Part shown: piece after piece, positions 1-7,723 of the stretch
How positions within the stretch are numbered: the first letter of the stretch is position 1
Layout of the letters: every line of letters starts with the position of its first letter
From: Anaerolineales bacterium
GTDB taxonomy: Bacteria > Chloroflexota > Anaerolineae > Aggregatilineales > J027
NCBI GenBank assembly: GCA_020634155.1
Contig: JACKCI010000002.1
Location: 186,001 to 250,000, forward strand
Direction: 5' to 3'
DNA: 64,000 nt
Program-made: the position numbers and the translations under genes
Notes under the pieces: generated by a model
The model's database searches: none
What the model saw: the letters and a program-made list of their open reading frames with translations, nothing else
Told to the model about the DNA's origin: nothing

Positions 1-776
1 CGCAGGCACCACCAAGCGCCACCGCCTTTGTGATTGTCGGTATGATAGACGTTCCAACCACCACCGAGGTTCCACCGACCTTAACGCCGATTCCGCCTAG
101 CCCAACGGTGGGTAGTGCCACCATGACCTTCACCTTTGCGCCACCTTCCCCATTGCCAGCCACCATGACACCCTCCGCCACCCGCACCCCTAGCCTCACC
201 GCCACTTTTACTGCTTCCCATACACCAACCGACACACCCACGCCAAGCGATACCCCGACCATCACGCCAACCGCTACTAATACCACCACCCCCCAGCCGC
301 CAACCTTGACCTCTACTCCTTCGCACACCCCCACAGCTACCCTGACCGCCACACCCGTTGGCCCAACGGTTGCCTATCCGAATGGGCGTCCGGTACGCTT
401 TTTCTATGATGAGTACAGCTTTTATATGTGGAATGTCCACAGCCAGCAGATTGCCGTGTCGGCTATCTCCTTTGAAGGGCTAGACTCGAATGGGGAACCG
501 ACTACTAATCGCATGAGTGGTGAACTGTGGGCACAGTTTTATGGGTATATTGAGAGTACCAAATGCACCGCGATTGAGTTAACGGCTGCCCCGGGGTGGT
601 TGCATCCAAGCCAATGTTGGGATTACAACGCCATCCTGACCCCACAGCAATCCTCCCGCGTCGTGTTCTGGACGTTTGGCAGTCAAGGCAACCAGCAATT
701 TCGGGTGCTATGGAATGAGGTGGAGGTGGCCCGTTGTGAAGTTAACGCGGGCAAGTGTTTGGTCTATCTACCATAA
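1..776 (+). CDS. Thr/Pro-rich surface protein, C-terminal part (5' end outside window)
   Basis: The reading frame is open to the window edge, so the gene starts upstream; the GTG at 30 is only the first possible start inside the window. The first residues (AFVIVG) could be the end of a membrane segment. They are followed by about 100 residues of Thr/Pro/Ser repeats (TPT, TATP), then a compact domain of about 125 residues rich in aromatics with paired Cys (SKCT, PSQCWDY, ARCEV, GKCL). This is the layout of a membrane-anchored extracytoplasmic protein with a stalk, common in Chloroflexota. In some such proteins the missing N-terminus is a Ser/Thr kinase, but nothing here shows that. I do not recognise the C-terminal domain. 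Confidence 0.75.
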   Translation, partial: QAPPSATAFVIVGMIDVPTTTEVPPTLTPIPPSPTVGSATMTFTFAPPSPLPATMTPSATRTPSLTATFTASHTPTDTPTPSDTPTITPTATNTTTPQPPTLTSTPSHTPTATLTATPVGPTVAYPNGRPVRFFYDEYSFYMWNVHSQQIAVSAISFEGLDSNGEPTTNRMSGELWAQFYGYIESTKCTAIELTAAPGWLHPSQCWDYNAILTPQQSSRVVFWTFGSQGNQQFRVLWNEVEVARCEVNAGKCLVYLP

Positions 777-786
777 AGGGGCAATC

Positions 787-1137
787 ATGAAACGTTACGG
801 ACATCTGCTGGACAACTGGCAAGCGGCCAAGGCTGAAATGTGGGACATCCTAACCCAATGTGCGCGGGAAGGGCGTACCATCACCTATAGCGAACTCTCG
901 GCTCTCATTCAATCCGCCCATTTGCCGCCCTATAGCTATGGCATGTCGGGCATGTTGACCGAGATTAGCCAGCGATGCACGGACATGGGCAAGACGACCC
1001 TCGCCACTTTGGTGGTGCGAAAATCAGATGGGCGGCCCGGTGGGGGCTACTTTGGCGGTATCCCCACCGATGATATTGAAGCCTATTGGCAAGCTCAATT
1101 TGCACGGGTCTGCCAAGAATGGGCAGAGCAAGCCTAG
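787..1137 (+). CDS. Small conserved-looking protein, possible winged-helix fold
   Basis: The product is 116 aa. I chose the ATG at 787 because AAGGGG lies just upstream (about 776-781); the longer frame from 676 would overlap the preceding gene by 100 nt. The pattern 'GRTITYSEL ... LTEISQ ... LVVRKSDGRPGGGYF' (helices, a basic strand and a Gly-rich turn) suggests a small nucleic-acid-binding or winged-helix-like domain. That is inference from pattern only. It starts 10 nt after the Thr/Pro-rich gene and is probably co-transcribed with it; it converges on the ABC permease gene. No catalytic motif is visible. Confidence 0.7.
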   Translation: MKRYGHLLDNWQAAKAEMWDILTQCAREGRTITYSELSALIQSAHLPPYSYGMSGMLTEISQRCTDMGKTTLATLVVRKSDGRPGGGYFGGIPTDDIEAYWQAQFARVCQEWAEQA

Positions 1138-1141
1138 CCAT

Positions 1142-2419
1142 TTATTGCAAGCCGCGAGTCAATGACCATTCGCGCCCGAAGACCCATGCTGCGAACCATA
1201 TCGCCCCCGCGCTATAGAGCAAGCTGGTCACAAAATTAACAACCAGACCAACCATTGGTAGGTTGCCACTGAACAGGTCACGGATGCCAATGACGGTACC
1301 AAACAGGGGTAAGCCATAAAGAACATCAGCAACATCCGGCGGGAGGCTGAAAATAGTCAAAAGGATGGTAGCGGGCAGGCCAAGCTGCACCAGCGCCATA
1401 AAGAGATTGGCCTCACGGTAATTGGCGGCATAGGCACACCACGCCATCACCAACGCATTGAGCATAATCGTGAAGGGGACAATCATCACCATCAACACAG
1501 CAATCAAGCCAAGGATGTCTACCCCGCCTTCCAGTACACTCGAAAACATCTCAGTGGTGGAGGCCTCACTGGTCAGTTCTGGGCTGGCGGCACTCAGGCC
1601 ATTGAGCAAAACACCTTCTGATAACCACAAGCTCATGACCATCATAGAGGCAATAAAGACCACCGTCATCTTACCCAGCACGACGCTAATGCGGTTAACA
1701 GGTGTGACCAAGATATTCTCAATTGTTTGGCGCTCTTTTTCGCCGACGGTGCTATCCAAAATCAATCCCATACCTCCACCAAGCAGCCATGAGGTCACTG
1801 CCAATGGCAAGAAGATGGTAGCGGCAATGCCATTCCCGCCGCCGCTATCCCCCTCTTCATCACCACTAGAGGTAATGACACTCCCGCCCACCGACCGCTT
1901 GGCAGTACCAATGCTAATGGGGGTCAGCCATGCCTCGGTAATGCCTTTGGCCTCAAGGCGTTGGTCAAGAATAGCATCGCTATAGTCTTGAATAACACTC
2001 CGTACTGCTGCCTCAGCAATAAACGTCACTACCGCGTTATCTTTGGTGATAAGTTTTAGGTTGGCTGTTGCCCCTTGGTTGAGTTGGATCTGAAAATCAT
2101 CGGGTATCGAGACGATAATGGCGGCTTCGCCAAACGGGTCTTCAGCGGGGTTGGAGGGAGCTTCTACGAGGTAAACACCATCCGAATCTTCAAAATAGGC
2201 TACCAAATCTGGCGCGGCGGCGGCATTCTCAATATAGAGCGGCACCCCATCTTGGGCGATACGCACCGCTTGGGTGCCGATGAACAGCCCTGCACATAGC
2301 GCAATGCCCGGTAGGATAATCGGTGGGGCAAAGAGCCAAAACAGCGCACGACGATCGCGGAATAGCTCGCGTAGTTCTTTACGGAAGACAATCCAGAAGT
2401 TATGGCGAAAGGTATTCAT
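1142..2419 (-). CDS. ABC-2 type permease, NatB-like
   Basis: This 425-aa membrane protein has the ABC2 permease layout. A cytoplasmic N-terminal coupling segment (KELRELFRDRRALFW) is followed by one membrane segment, a large extracytoplasmic domain (about residues 50-200), then five or six hydrophobic segments from about residue 205 onward. 'GEKERQTIENILVTPV' is the conserved cytoplasmic loop typical of the NatB/YhaP group. The start codon overlaps the stop of the ATPase gene by 4 nt (ATGA), so the two are translationally coupled. The family exports Na+ or hydrophobic compounds; the substrate here cannot be told from sequence. Confidence 0.9.
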   Translation of the reverse strand: MNTFRHNFWIVFRKELRELFRDRRALFWLFAPPIILPGIALCAGLFIGTQAVRIAQDGVPLYIENAAAAPDLVAYFEDSDGVYLVEAPSNPAEDPFGEAAIIVSIPDDFQIQLNQGATANLKLITKDNAVVTFIAEAAVRSVIQDYSDAILDQRLEAKGITEAWLTPISIGTAKRSVGGSVITSSGDEEGDSGGGNGIAATIFLPLAVTSWLLGGGMGLILDSTVGEKERQTIENILVTPVNRISVVLGKMTVVFIASMMVMSLWLSEGVLLNGLSAASPELTSEASTTEMFSSVLEGGVDILGLIAVLMVMIVPFTIMLNALVMAWCAYAANYREANLFMALVQLGLPATILLTIFSLPPDVADVLYGLPLFGTVIGIRDLFSGNLPMVGLVVNFVTSLLYSAGAIWFAAWVFGREWSLTRGLQ

Positions 2420-3195
2420 TCGGTTTGATGCTTCTTTCTCTTGTCAGCGGCTTCGCGCTCTGCTTCGGCCAATAGCGCCTCACGCCCTACTATCTGGACA
2501 AAGGCGGACTCGAGGCTGTCGGCTTTGTATTTCTCTACCAATTCATCAGGGGTACCTGATTCCAAAATCTCGCCCCGATGCACAATCGCCACACGGTCAC
2601 ACAGGCGCTCAACCTCATCCATGTGATGGGTACTCAATATCACACAACGCCCCTCAGCCTGAAAGCGGCGGATAATCTCCCGCACGGCACGGGTACTGAC
2701 CACATCTAAGCCTTGGGTGGGTTCGTCCAGAATGACATTCGACGGGTTATGCACCAAGGCCATGCCCAACACCACCTTGCGAACCATCCCGCGTGAGAAG
2801 CCCTTAGCACGACGGTCAGCAAAATCACCCATGCCCAAAATATCAATGAGATGGTCGATCTGCTGTTCAAGGTCAGTGCCGTCCAGTTGATGGAGATTGC
2901 CGATATAGCGCAGATGTTCGCGGGTGGTCAGATTGGCATAAAGACCCGCGCTCTCGACCAAAATGCCTAATTTGCGGCGCACCTCATTCGGTTGTTGGCG
3001 GATGTCGGCTCCGTCCACTGTTGCAGTACCAGCCGTCGGTGTTACCACCGTAGACAACATGCGGAGGGTGGTGGTTTTGCCTGCCCCATTCGGGCCAAGC
3101 AAGCCAAAGACCTCACCTTGGTTGGCGCGGAAGGTTACATCTTTGACGGCCTGAAAGTCCTTGAAGGTTTTAGCGAGTTGTACAGCTTCTATCAT
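2416..3195 (-). CDS. ABC transporter ATPase, NatA-like
   Basis: This 259-aa nucleotide-binding subunit has Walker A GPNGAGKTT, a signature-like segment 'GFSRGMVRKVVLGMALVHNP' in place of LSGGQ, Walker B 'NVILDEPTQGLD' and the switch His in 'ILSTHHMDEVE'. It energises the downstream permease in the cytoplasm. The C-terminal 40 residues are charged and helical. The degenerate signature (SRGM instead of SGGQ) is seen in NatA/YhaQ-type proteins. A promoter is visible directly upstream. Confidence 0.92.
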   Translation of the reverse strand: MIEAVQLAKTFKDFQAVKDVTFRANQGEVFGLLGPNGAGKTTTLRMLSTVVTPTAGTATVDGADIRQQPNEVRRKLGILVESAGLYANLTTREHLRYIGNLHQLDGTDLEQQIDHLIDILGMGDFADRRAKGFSRGMVRKVVLGMALVHNPSNVILDEPTQGLDVVSTRAVREIIRRFQAEGRCVILSTHHMDEVERLCDRVAIVHRGEILESGTPDELVEKYKADSLESAFVQIVGREALLAEAEREAADKRKKHQTE

Positions 3196-3217
3196 GAATG
3201 CGCTCCCCTAAACCGTC

Positions 3218-3247
3218 ATTGTACAGAAAGCGCACGGACGCTGTAAA
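3218..3247 (-). promoter_or_regulatory. Promoter of the ABC exporter operon
   Basis: On the minus strand, -35 TTTACA (3247-3242) is followed after 18 nt by -10 TACAAT (3223-3218). The start codon of the ATPase lies 23 nt further on, after AGGGGAG. Inferred by eye from sigma70-type consensus. Confidence 0.55.
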
Positions 3248-3254
3248 GCATGAC

Positions 3255-3791
3255 CTAAGTACGGTTATAGAGGCGTGCCCGCACCCGTTCATGCAGCAAC
3301 TCATGGGTTAAAGTCCATCCCCATGCGCTTTTGAGGTCAGGCCGCTTGTGCGGGGTAAGGACGAGAAGCTGAGGGCTATTCTGGCTCAAGTGATAGCTGA
3401 GAGCAGGTAGCCACGACTCAGCGATAAGGTGCATGGCAAAACTACACACGATTAAACTGTACTGACGGCCTGTCAATGACCCTTGGGCGATGTCTTCAAA
3501 AGTGAAGGTCTCAGCGGTTTGTCCGGTGCGCTCCTGATAAGCTGCGGCGGTATAGGGGTCAATGCCGGATACTTGCCCGCAGGTCGGCAAGGCACGCAAG
3601 GCCAATGTCACCTCTCCGCTACCACATGCCAAATCTAAAACATGGCTGATGTCGAGACCCCATGCCACCACGCTGGTCTGGACAAGGTGCCGGACAATCG
3701 GCTCATGGGGGTTGCGGTAGGTGGCCCCGTGTTGCTCATAAAAGGCATCAACGCCGTGTGCTTGGTATTCGCCCCGTATCGAGTTGCTCAT
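3255..3791 (-). CDS. SAM-dependent methyltransferase, class I
   Basis: The 178-aa protein has motif I 'VLDLACGSGEVTLAL' followed by 'SGIDPYTAAAYQERT' (acidic residue binding the SAM ribose) and 'YSLIVCSFAMHL' in the motif IV position. It is shorter than many class I enzymes and has no separate substrate domain. The substrate is unknown. It is divergent from fabI, and its ATG is 8 nt from a TATAAT box, so its mRNA may be leaderless. Confidence 0.8.
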   Translation of the reverse strand: MSNSIRGEYQAHGVDAFYEQHGATYRNPHEPIVRHLVQTSVVAWGLDISHVLDLACGSGEVTLALRALPTCGQVSGIDPYTAAAYQERTGQTAETFTFEDIAQGSLTGRQYSLIVCSFAMHLIAESWLPALSYHLSQNSPQLLVLTPHKRPDLKSAWGWTLTHELLHERVRARLYNRT

Positions 3792-3810
3792 AATATGCTA
3801 TTATAGCAAC
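3783..3810. promoter_or_regulatory. Divergent promoter with inverted repeat between methyltransferase and fabI
   Basis: The arms are GTTGCTCATAATA (3783-3795) and TATTATAGCAAC (3799-3810); they are reverse complements apart from one extra C in the left arm. Each strand carries an extended -10: TGC-TATAAT on the minus strand (hexamer 3805-3800) and TGC-TATTAT on the plus strand (3799-3804). No good -35 is visible for either. The symmetry could be an operator or simply back-to-back -10 elements. Confidence 0.45.
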
Positions 3811-3855
3811 CAATTCATGCCATACATGATTTTGACTGTGATGTTGGAGGAAAAA

Positions 3856-4644
3856 ATGGGTTTATTATCAGGCAAAAATGCCCTGATTTTTGGAGTCGCC
3901 AATAAGGATTCCATTGCATGGGGCATCACCAAGGCCTTTCATCGTGAAGGCGCGACCCTAGGCATTAGTTATGCGCTTGAAAAATTAGAACGCCGTGTCC
4001 AGCCACTAGCAGAGGAGTTGGACATTGATTTTGTCGAGCGCTGTAACGCCAATGATGACACCGAAATTGATGCTTTATTTGCCAAGGCCAAAGACCGTTT
4101 TGGTACCGTTGATATTATGGTGCATGCCATTGCCTATGCCGAGCGCGAAGACCTCGACGGTTTGTTTGTCGATACCTCTCGCAAGGGTTTCAGCCTTGCT
4201 CTCGAAACCTCGGCTTATAGCCTAGTGGCTCTCTCGCAACGGGCCGCTAAATTGATGCCCAATGGGGGGAGCATCATGACCCTGTCCTATTATGGGGCAG
4301 AGAAGGTCATGCCCCATTACAATGTGATGGGAGTCGCTAAGGCAGCGTTAGAGGCTTCGGTGCGTTATTTGGCCTTTGACCTTGGCCCCAGCCAAATCCG
4401 TGTGAATGCCATCAGCGCTGGACCAATTAAGACCCTCTCAGCGTCGGGGATTGCGGGCTTTCGTCGGATGTCAGCGTATGCCGCCGACTCCTCACCTTTA
4501 CGCACACTGGTCACCCAAGATGATGTGGGTAATATGGCGGTCTGGCTTGGCTCTGACTGGGCCACCATGGTCACAGGTGAGACGATATATATCGACGCGG
4601 GTTATCATGCTCTAGGGCTACATGCCCCCGTTGATGAACTCTAG
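3856..4644 (+). CDS. fabI: Enoyl-[acyl-carrier-protein] reductase (NADH)
   Basis: The 262-aa protein catalyses the last reduction of each fatty-acid elongation cycle, in the cytoplasm. Visible features are the FabI-type nucleotide-binding segment 'GVANKDSIAWGI' (residues 13-24), the catalytic pair Tyr155 and Lys162 (YNVMGVAK) and 'RVNAISAGPIKTL', which forms the mobile substrate-binding loop. The length is normal for FabI. I chose the ATG at 3856 because GGAGG precedes it and the FabI N-terminus (MGLLSGKNALIFG) begins there; the frame is open upstream to 3784. A strong terminator follows, so it is probably monocistronic. Confidence 0.95.
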   Translation: MGLLSGKNALIFGVANKDSIAWGITKAFHREGATLGISYALEKLERRVQPLAEELDIDFVERCNANDDTEIDALFAKAKDRFGTVDIMVHAIAYAEREDLDGLFVDTSRKGFSLALETSAYSLVALSQRAAKLMPNGGSIMTLSYYGAEKVMPHYNVMGVAKAALEASVRYLAFDLGPSQIRVNAISAGPIKTLSASGIAGFRRMSAYAADSSPLRTLVTQDDVGNMAVWLGSDWATMVTGETIYIDAGYHALGLHAPVDEL

Positions 4645-4649
4645 CAAGC

Positions 4650-4680
4650 AGCCCCTTCATTCCTCTGAAGGGGCTTTTTC
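4650..4680 (+). terminator. Intrinsic terminator of fabI
   Basis: A perfect 10-bp stem (AGCCCCTTCA, 4650-4659, with TGAAGGGGCT, 4666-4675), a 6-nt loop and a T run (4675-4679), starting 6 nt after the fabI stop codon. Confidence 0.92.
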
Positions 4681-4699
4681 TACGATTACCTGACGCTGC

Positions 4700-4729
4700 T
4701 TGACAACCTCTATCCACCCTCGCCATAAT
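4700..4729 (+). promoter_or_regulatory. Promoter of the beta-lactamase-like gene; mRNA probably leaderless
   Basis: A perfect -35 TTGACA (4700-4705), an 18-nt spacer and -10 CATAAT (4724-4729). The ATG at 4737 is only 7 nt after the -10, at the expected transcription start, and there is no Shine-Dalgarno sequence. This predicts a leaderless mRNA. Confidence 0.7.
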
Positions 4730-4736
4730 TTGGCTT

Positions 4737-6218
4737 ATGCAACGATGGATGCTTTTCACACTTATTGTCATTTTAGGTCTAGGGAACCTACCCGCGCCAC
4801 CGGCTCTTGCCCAAGGTAACCGCTTTGACAACCTTGCCGATTGTGATTTTGAGCGCCCTATCCCTGAGTTGGAAGTCGGGGCAGTGGTCTACAATTGGAA
4901 CACGGGCGCAGGCTGCACCGAGTCACTTGATACCGCTTTCCCTATGGCAAGCGTTGGCAAAATCTTTGTGGCTGCCACCCTTTATCGTGAAATCTACGAG
5001 GGCCGCCTGAGCTTTGACCAGACCCTGACCTTTAGCGCAGATTACTACACAGGTGGGGGCAATGCTTGTCTGACCCGCAGCAATATCGGACAGACCTTCG
5101 ACATCGGCTATTTGGGCAACATCATGATTATGTGTAGCGATAATAGCGCCACATGGATGCTGATGGATTTGCTGGGCTGGCAGAATGTCAACAACTACAT
5201 CACCAGTCTAGGCATTGATGGCCTTGGCACCATCATCCCTTATAGCGAGGTGGATCGCCTCAAGTTGACGCTGTTGGATAGCCAATGGGCCAATGTGCCA
5301 CGCCATCTGGCTTCGCAATTCATCCGTGAGCGCCGCACCGCTGAACTGGTGCCAACTTACTTCAACCGCGCTCCCTCCTACTCCCAAAGCGAACTCAAAC
5401 GAGCCAATGCTGAGTATGTGGCTCGCTATGACTACAACACCGCCACCCCACGCGCCATTGCCACCTACTTCAATCGCCTGCGTGAAGACATCCGCTCAGA
5501 CGACTCCCTCCGCGCCACTATTGCCCAATGGCTGTTTAATACCATGCTCCTGACACAGCGGGTCTATAGCACCCAATATCTACCGGGGCGGGTCTATGTG
5601 GGCAGCAAGAATGGCTTTGATGTTGGCTATCGGGCCGAGGTCAGCATCACCTTGGATGATTTTGAAGATTATGTGCCAGAGACCCTAACCGTGATTGTCG
5701 TCAAGCACCGCAACATTGACTCATCATCAGTCTCTAATCGCCTCAGCCAAGGGCCGACGGTGGATTTTTTGCAGCTTGCAGGGAAAACAATCGCCCAAGT
5801 GCTGTATCCCAACGACGACGGCACCCAGATTCCCTTAGTCAAGGCTGACCCGCGTGTATCACGGGTGGTTGCCAATACCCGCGATAAGCTTATTGGCTGT
5901 TGGAATACCTTTACCAGCAATGATAATACCGCCCAACTCTATCAATGTTGGCAAGGGGTATCCTTTGTAGCCGCCATCGATAGCGGGGATTGGATGGGGG
6001 TTGGGGTGGTACTACATAATCTTGAACAACAGGATGCACGTGTGACCATCATCTATACTGACCCCAATAACATCCCCCATGCGTACCAGTTACATCGCTT
6101 CTGGACCGACTCAACAGCCGTCTCATGGTTTGAGCAGGTCGAAGCGCGTGGCTCATGGCGTTTGGATGTCTATTTCAACCTCCAACCCGTCTTTAGTCAA
6201 ATTTTCATCGTGCGCTAA
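4737..6218 (+). CDS. Secreted serine hydrolase, class A beta-lactamase fold
   Basis: The 493-aa protein has a cleavable signal peptide ending near ALAQ (about residue 26). It carries the three penicillin-recognising motifs: S72-V-G-K75 (SxxK), S134-D-N136 (SDN), and K291-N-G in place of KTG/KSG. After about residue 330 there is an extra C-terminal region of about 160 residues, ending in a beta-rich 'W..V.AR..WR.DVY' segment that I do not recognise. The weakened third motif and the extra domain make a general serine hydrolase or a peptidoglycan-binding role as likely as antibiotic resistance. It acts outside the membrane. It converges on the next gene with a 4-nt overlap. Confidence 0.85.
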   Translation: MQRWMLFTLIVILGLGNLPAPPALAQGNRFDNLADCDFERPIPELEVGAVVYNWNTGAGCTESLDTAFPMASVGKIFVAATLYREIYEGRLSFDQTLTFSADYYTGGGNACLTRSNIGQTFDIGYLGNIMIMCSDNSATWMLMDLLGWQNVNNYITSLGIDGLGTIIPYSEVDRLKLTLLDSQWANVPRHLASQFIRERRTAELVPTYFNRAPSYSQSELKRANAEYVARYDYNTATPRAIATYFNRLREDIRSDDSLRATIAQWLFNTMLLTQRVYSTQYLPGRVYVGSKNGFDVGYRAEVSITLDDFEDYVPETLTVIVVKHRNIDSSSVSNRLSQGPTVDFLQLAGKTIAQVLYPNDDGTQIPLVKADPRVSRVVANTRDKLIGCWNTFTSNDNTAQLYQCWQGVSFVAAIDSGDWMGVGVVLHNLEQQDARVTIIYTDPNNIPHAYQLHRFWTDSTAVSWFEQVEARGSWRLDVYFNLQPVFSQIFIVR

Positions 6219-6856
6219 ATCTCAATACCCCCCGAATCCGTCGGCTGTGGTGTGTTGGTTGGACGTGGTGTAGGGGTAATTGTTGGCGTGCGCGGGTCTT
6301 GGGTCGGGGCCAGCGTGGTTGGCTCACGGCTTGGGGTTGGGGTGCGGGTAACTGTCGGCAATGGTTCTGGACTGTTGGTGGCTGTCGGGGTTGGATTTAG
6401 AGCCTTTAAGACCGATTCGTGCATGTAGCTAATTTCTGGCAAGATGTCGTCCGGCTCCAGCAACACTTGATACCACTCTTCAGGCCGCACATACTCCTCA
6501 CCGAAAGCTCGCCCAATAACACACACACTGGCATCGGGGTCGAGATAGGTCACTGTATCACAATCCGTGGAGGGACAAGAGCGCACCCACACCGCTTGTT
6601 GACCGCGCACGGTGAAGTATTCACAATCAGGGATGGGGGTTGGTGTCGGGAAGCGCACCAAAGTAGGCTGATTAAAGAAAAACTCGGCAGTTGCGGAGGC
6701 CTCCGCGACTTCGGTACGCTGACTAATGCGGTTTTGGGTATTGCTTTCATCCACCCAATCGCGGAAGCCCGTCCAAAGCAGGTAGCCCCCAAAGACCAGC
6801 ACAATAGCAATAAGGCTAACAGTCAGTGGTTTTGGCCCTTGAGAGGTTCGGTACAT
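6215..6856 (-). CDS. Membrane-anchored protein with bacterial SH3-like domain and Thr/Pro tail
   Basis: The 213-aa protein has one N-terminal membrane segment (about residues 11-29, SLIAIVLVFGGYLLW). A spacer leads to a domain of about 65 residues with 'VRGQQAVWVRSCPSTDCDTVTYL ...', which fits a bacterial SH3 domain with paired Cys, and then a Thr/Pro-rich C-terminus. Topology is probably cytoplasmic N-terminus with the SH3-like domain outside. SH3-like domains of this type often bind cell-wall peptides. The SD AAAGGAG lies in the 3' arm of a hairpin upstream. Confidence 0.75.
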   Translation of the reverse strand: MYRTSQGPKPLTVSLIAIVLVFGGYLLWTGFRDWVDESNTQNRISQRTEVAEASATAEFFFNQPTLVRFPTPTPIPDCEYFTVRGQQAVWVRSCPSTDCDTVTYLDPDASVCVIGRAFGEEYVRPEEWYQVLLEPDDILPEISYMHESVLKALNPTPTATNSPEPLPTVTRTPTPSREPTTLAPTQDPRTPTITPTPRPTNTPQPTDSGGIEI

Positions 6857-6869
6857 AGCGTATCACTCC

Positions 6870-6895
6870 TTTCGGGTCGATTTGCCCCCCCGAAA
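6870..6895 (-). promoter_or_regulatory. Hairpin next to the ribosome-binding site of the SH3-like gene
   Basis: A 7-bp stem, TTTCGGG (6870-6876) with CCCGAAA (6889-6895), and a 12-nt loop. On the minus strand the 3' arm runs into the SD (AAAGGAG) of the gene at 6856. It could lower translation or serve as a weak terminator for the response regulator upstream; it has no T run. Confidence 0.3.
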
Positions 6896-6916
6896 AGATC
6901 GCCCGGTATTCTGAGA

Positions 6917-7660
6917 CTATTTTACCTGAAAAACGGTCAGGTTAGAGGTAGAAAAGGGTTCGACAGCCACCTGTTGCTGTACATAAGGTAACACCGCTTC
7001 AGACAAGACAATAGTCCCCACAGGCGCTAAATTGCTTAAGTGATGGGCAAGGGTGCCAAGAATACCTGCACCGCTATGGACACCAGCCCTGACCCCACCC
7101 AAGGTATCACGTAGTTCTTGAAGCATCTGAATAGCTTTGACCGAGGCTACGACAGGGAAAAAGCCAATCATTCCCGATTGACTAACAGTCTCGATTTGGC
7201 CCCCATAGCGTTGGACAAGGGCCGCTGCTGTCTGTGAATCCCCGCTTTGCCAATTAGCAAAAAATACGGTGCGGGTGTGAGAGACTTCCAGTTGATAGAG
7301 CCGCACAAGCGACCTGACCCGTGCCAACACCAAGACGGCATTAAAGGGCTTGACCAGAAAATCATCAGCCCCTGCCTCCAGTGCTTGGCGCATGTCTTCC
7401 TCATTTTCGCGCCCTGAAACGACCATCACAGGCGAGAAGGCTGTCAAGACCTGCGATTTCAACTGTTGGCAGACCTCAAAGCCGTTCATGCCCGGCATAT
7501 TCAAATCGAGAATCACAAGGATAGGCGGGCGATCGGTGGCAATCTCAATGGCTTTCGGGCCGCTATTGACCGCGACGACCTCATAATCTGCCCCTTGCAG
7601 GTAGGCTTCGAGGATTTCGCGGTTCATCCAGTCATCATCAACAACGAGTATGTAGTCCAT
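6917..7660 (-). CDS. Response regulator with degenerate class III cyclase-like output domain
   Basis: The 247-aa protein has an N-terminal receiver domain (residues 1-120) with the acidic pair DDD8-10, phospho-acceptor Asp52 (LVILDLNMPGMNGF) and 'LVKPF' Lys. The C-terminal part (about 125-247) follows the layout of a cyclase homology domain: 'FFANWQSG', 'LVQRYGGQIETVSQSGMIGFF', 'VRAGVHSGAGILG', 'APVGTIVLS' and a final 'LTVFQVK'. The metal-binding Asp residues and the Asn/Arg pair are missing, so it cannot be an active cyclase. I infer that the domain now acts as a sensor or dimer partner. No histidine kinase is adjacent. Confidence 0.8.
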   Translation of the reverse strand: MDYILVVDDDWMNREILEAYLQGADYEVVAVNSGPKAIEIATDRPPILVILDLNMPGMNGFEVCQQLKSQVLTAFSPVMVVSGRENEEDMRQALEAGADDFLVKPFNAVLVLARVRSLVRLYQLEVSHTRTVFFANWQSGDSQTAAALVQRYGGQIETVSQSGMIGFFPVVASVKAIQMLQELRDTLGGVRAGVHSGAGILGTLAHHLSNLAPVGTIVLSEAVLPYVQQQVAVEPFSTSNLTVFQVK

Positions 7661-7674
7661 AGGTCAAAATAGAG

Positions 7675-7707
7675 ACGCCCTCCCACCTGCGAGAGATAAG
7701 AGGGCGT
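7675..7707 (-). terminator. Terminator of the sdh operon
   Basis: An 8-bp stem, ACGCCCTC (7675-7682) with GAGGGCGT (7700-7707), and a 17-nt loop, 17 nt after the sdhB stop. On the minus strand it is followed by CTCTATTTTG, a weak T tract. Confidence 0.65.
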
Positions 7708-7723
7708 TGTTGAATGAACGAAA

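Noticed and set aside
150..350. Short repeats that might suggest a CRISPR or tandem-repeat array
   Set aside because: They are degenerate codons for Thr-Pro-rich linkers, with no constant repeat and spacer lengths. The same holds near 43300, 44250, 45650 and 49450.
81..440. 119-aa open frame on the minus strand
   Set aside because: A Gly/Arg-rich shadow of the Thr/Pro repeat coding region on the other strand.
676..786. Longer N-terminus of the small protein at 787
   Set aside because: It overlaps the Thr/Pro-rich gene and lacks an SD; ATG 787 has AAGGGG.
4737..6218. Antibiotic-resistance beta-lactamase
   Set aside because: The fold motifs are there, but KTG is KNG and a 160-residue extra domain is present, so a resistance role is not supported by sequence.
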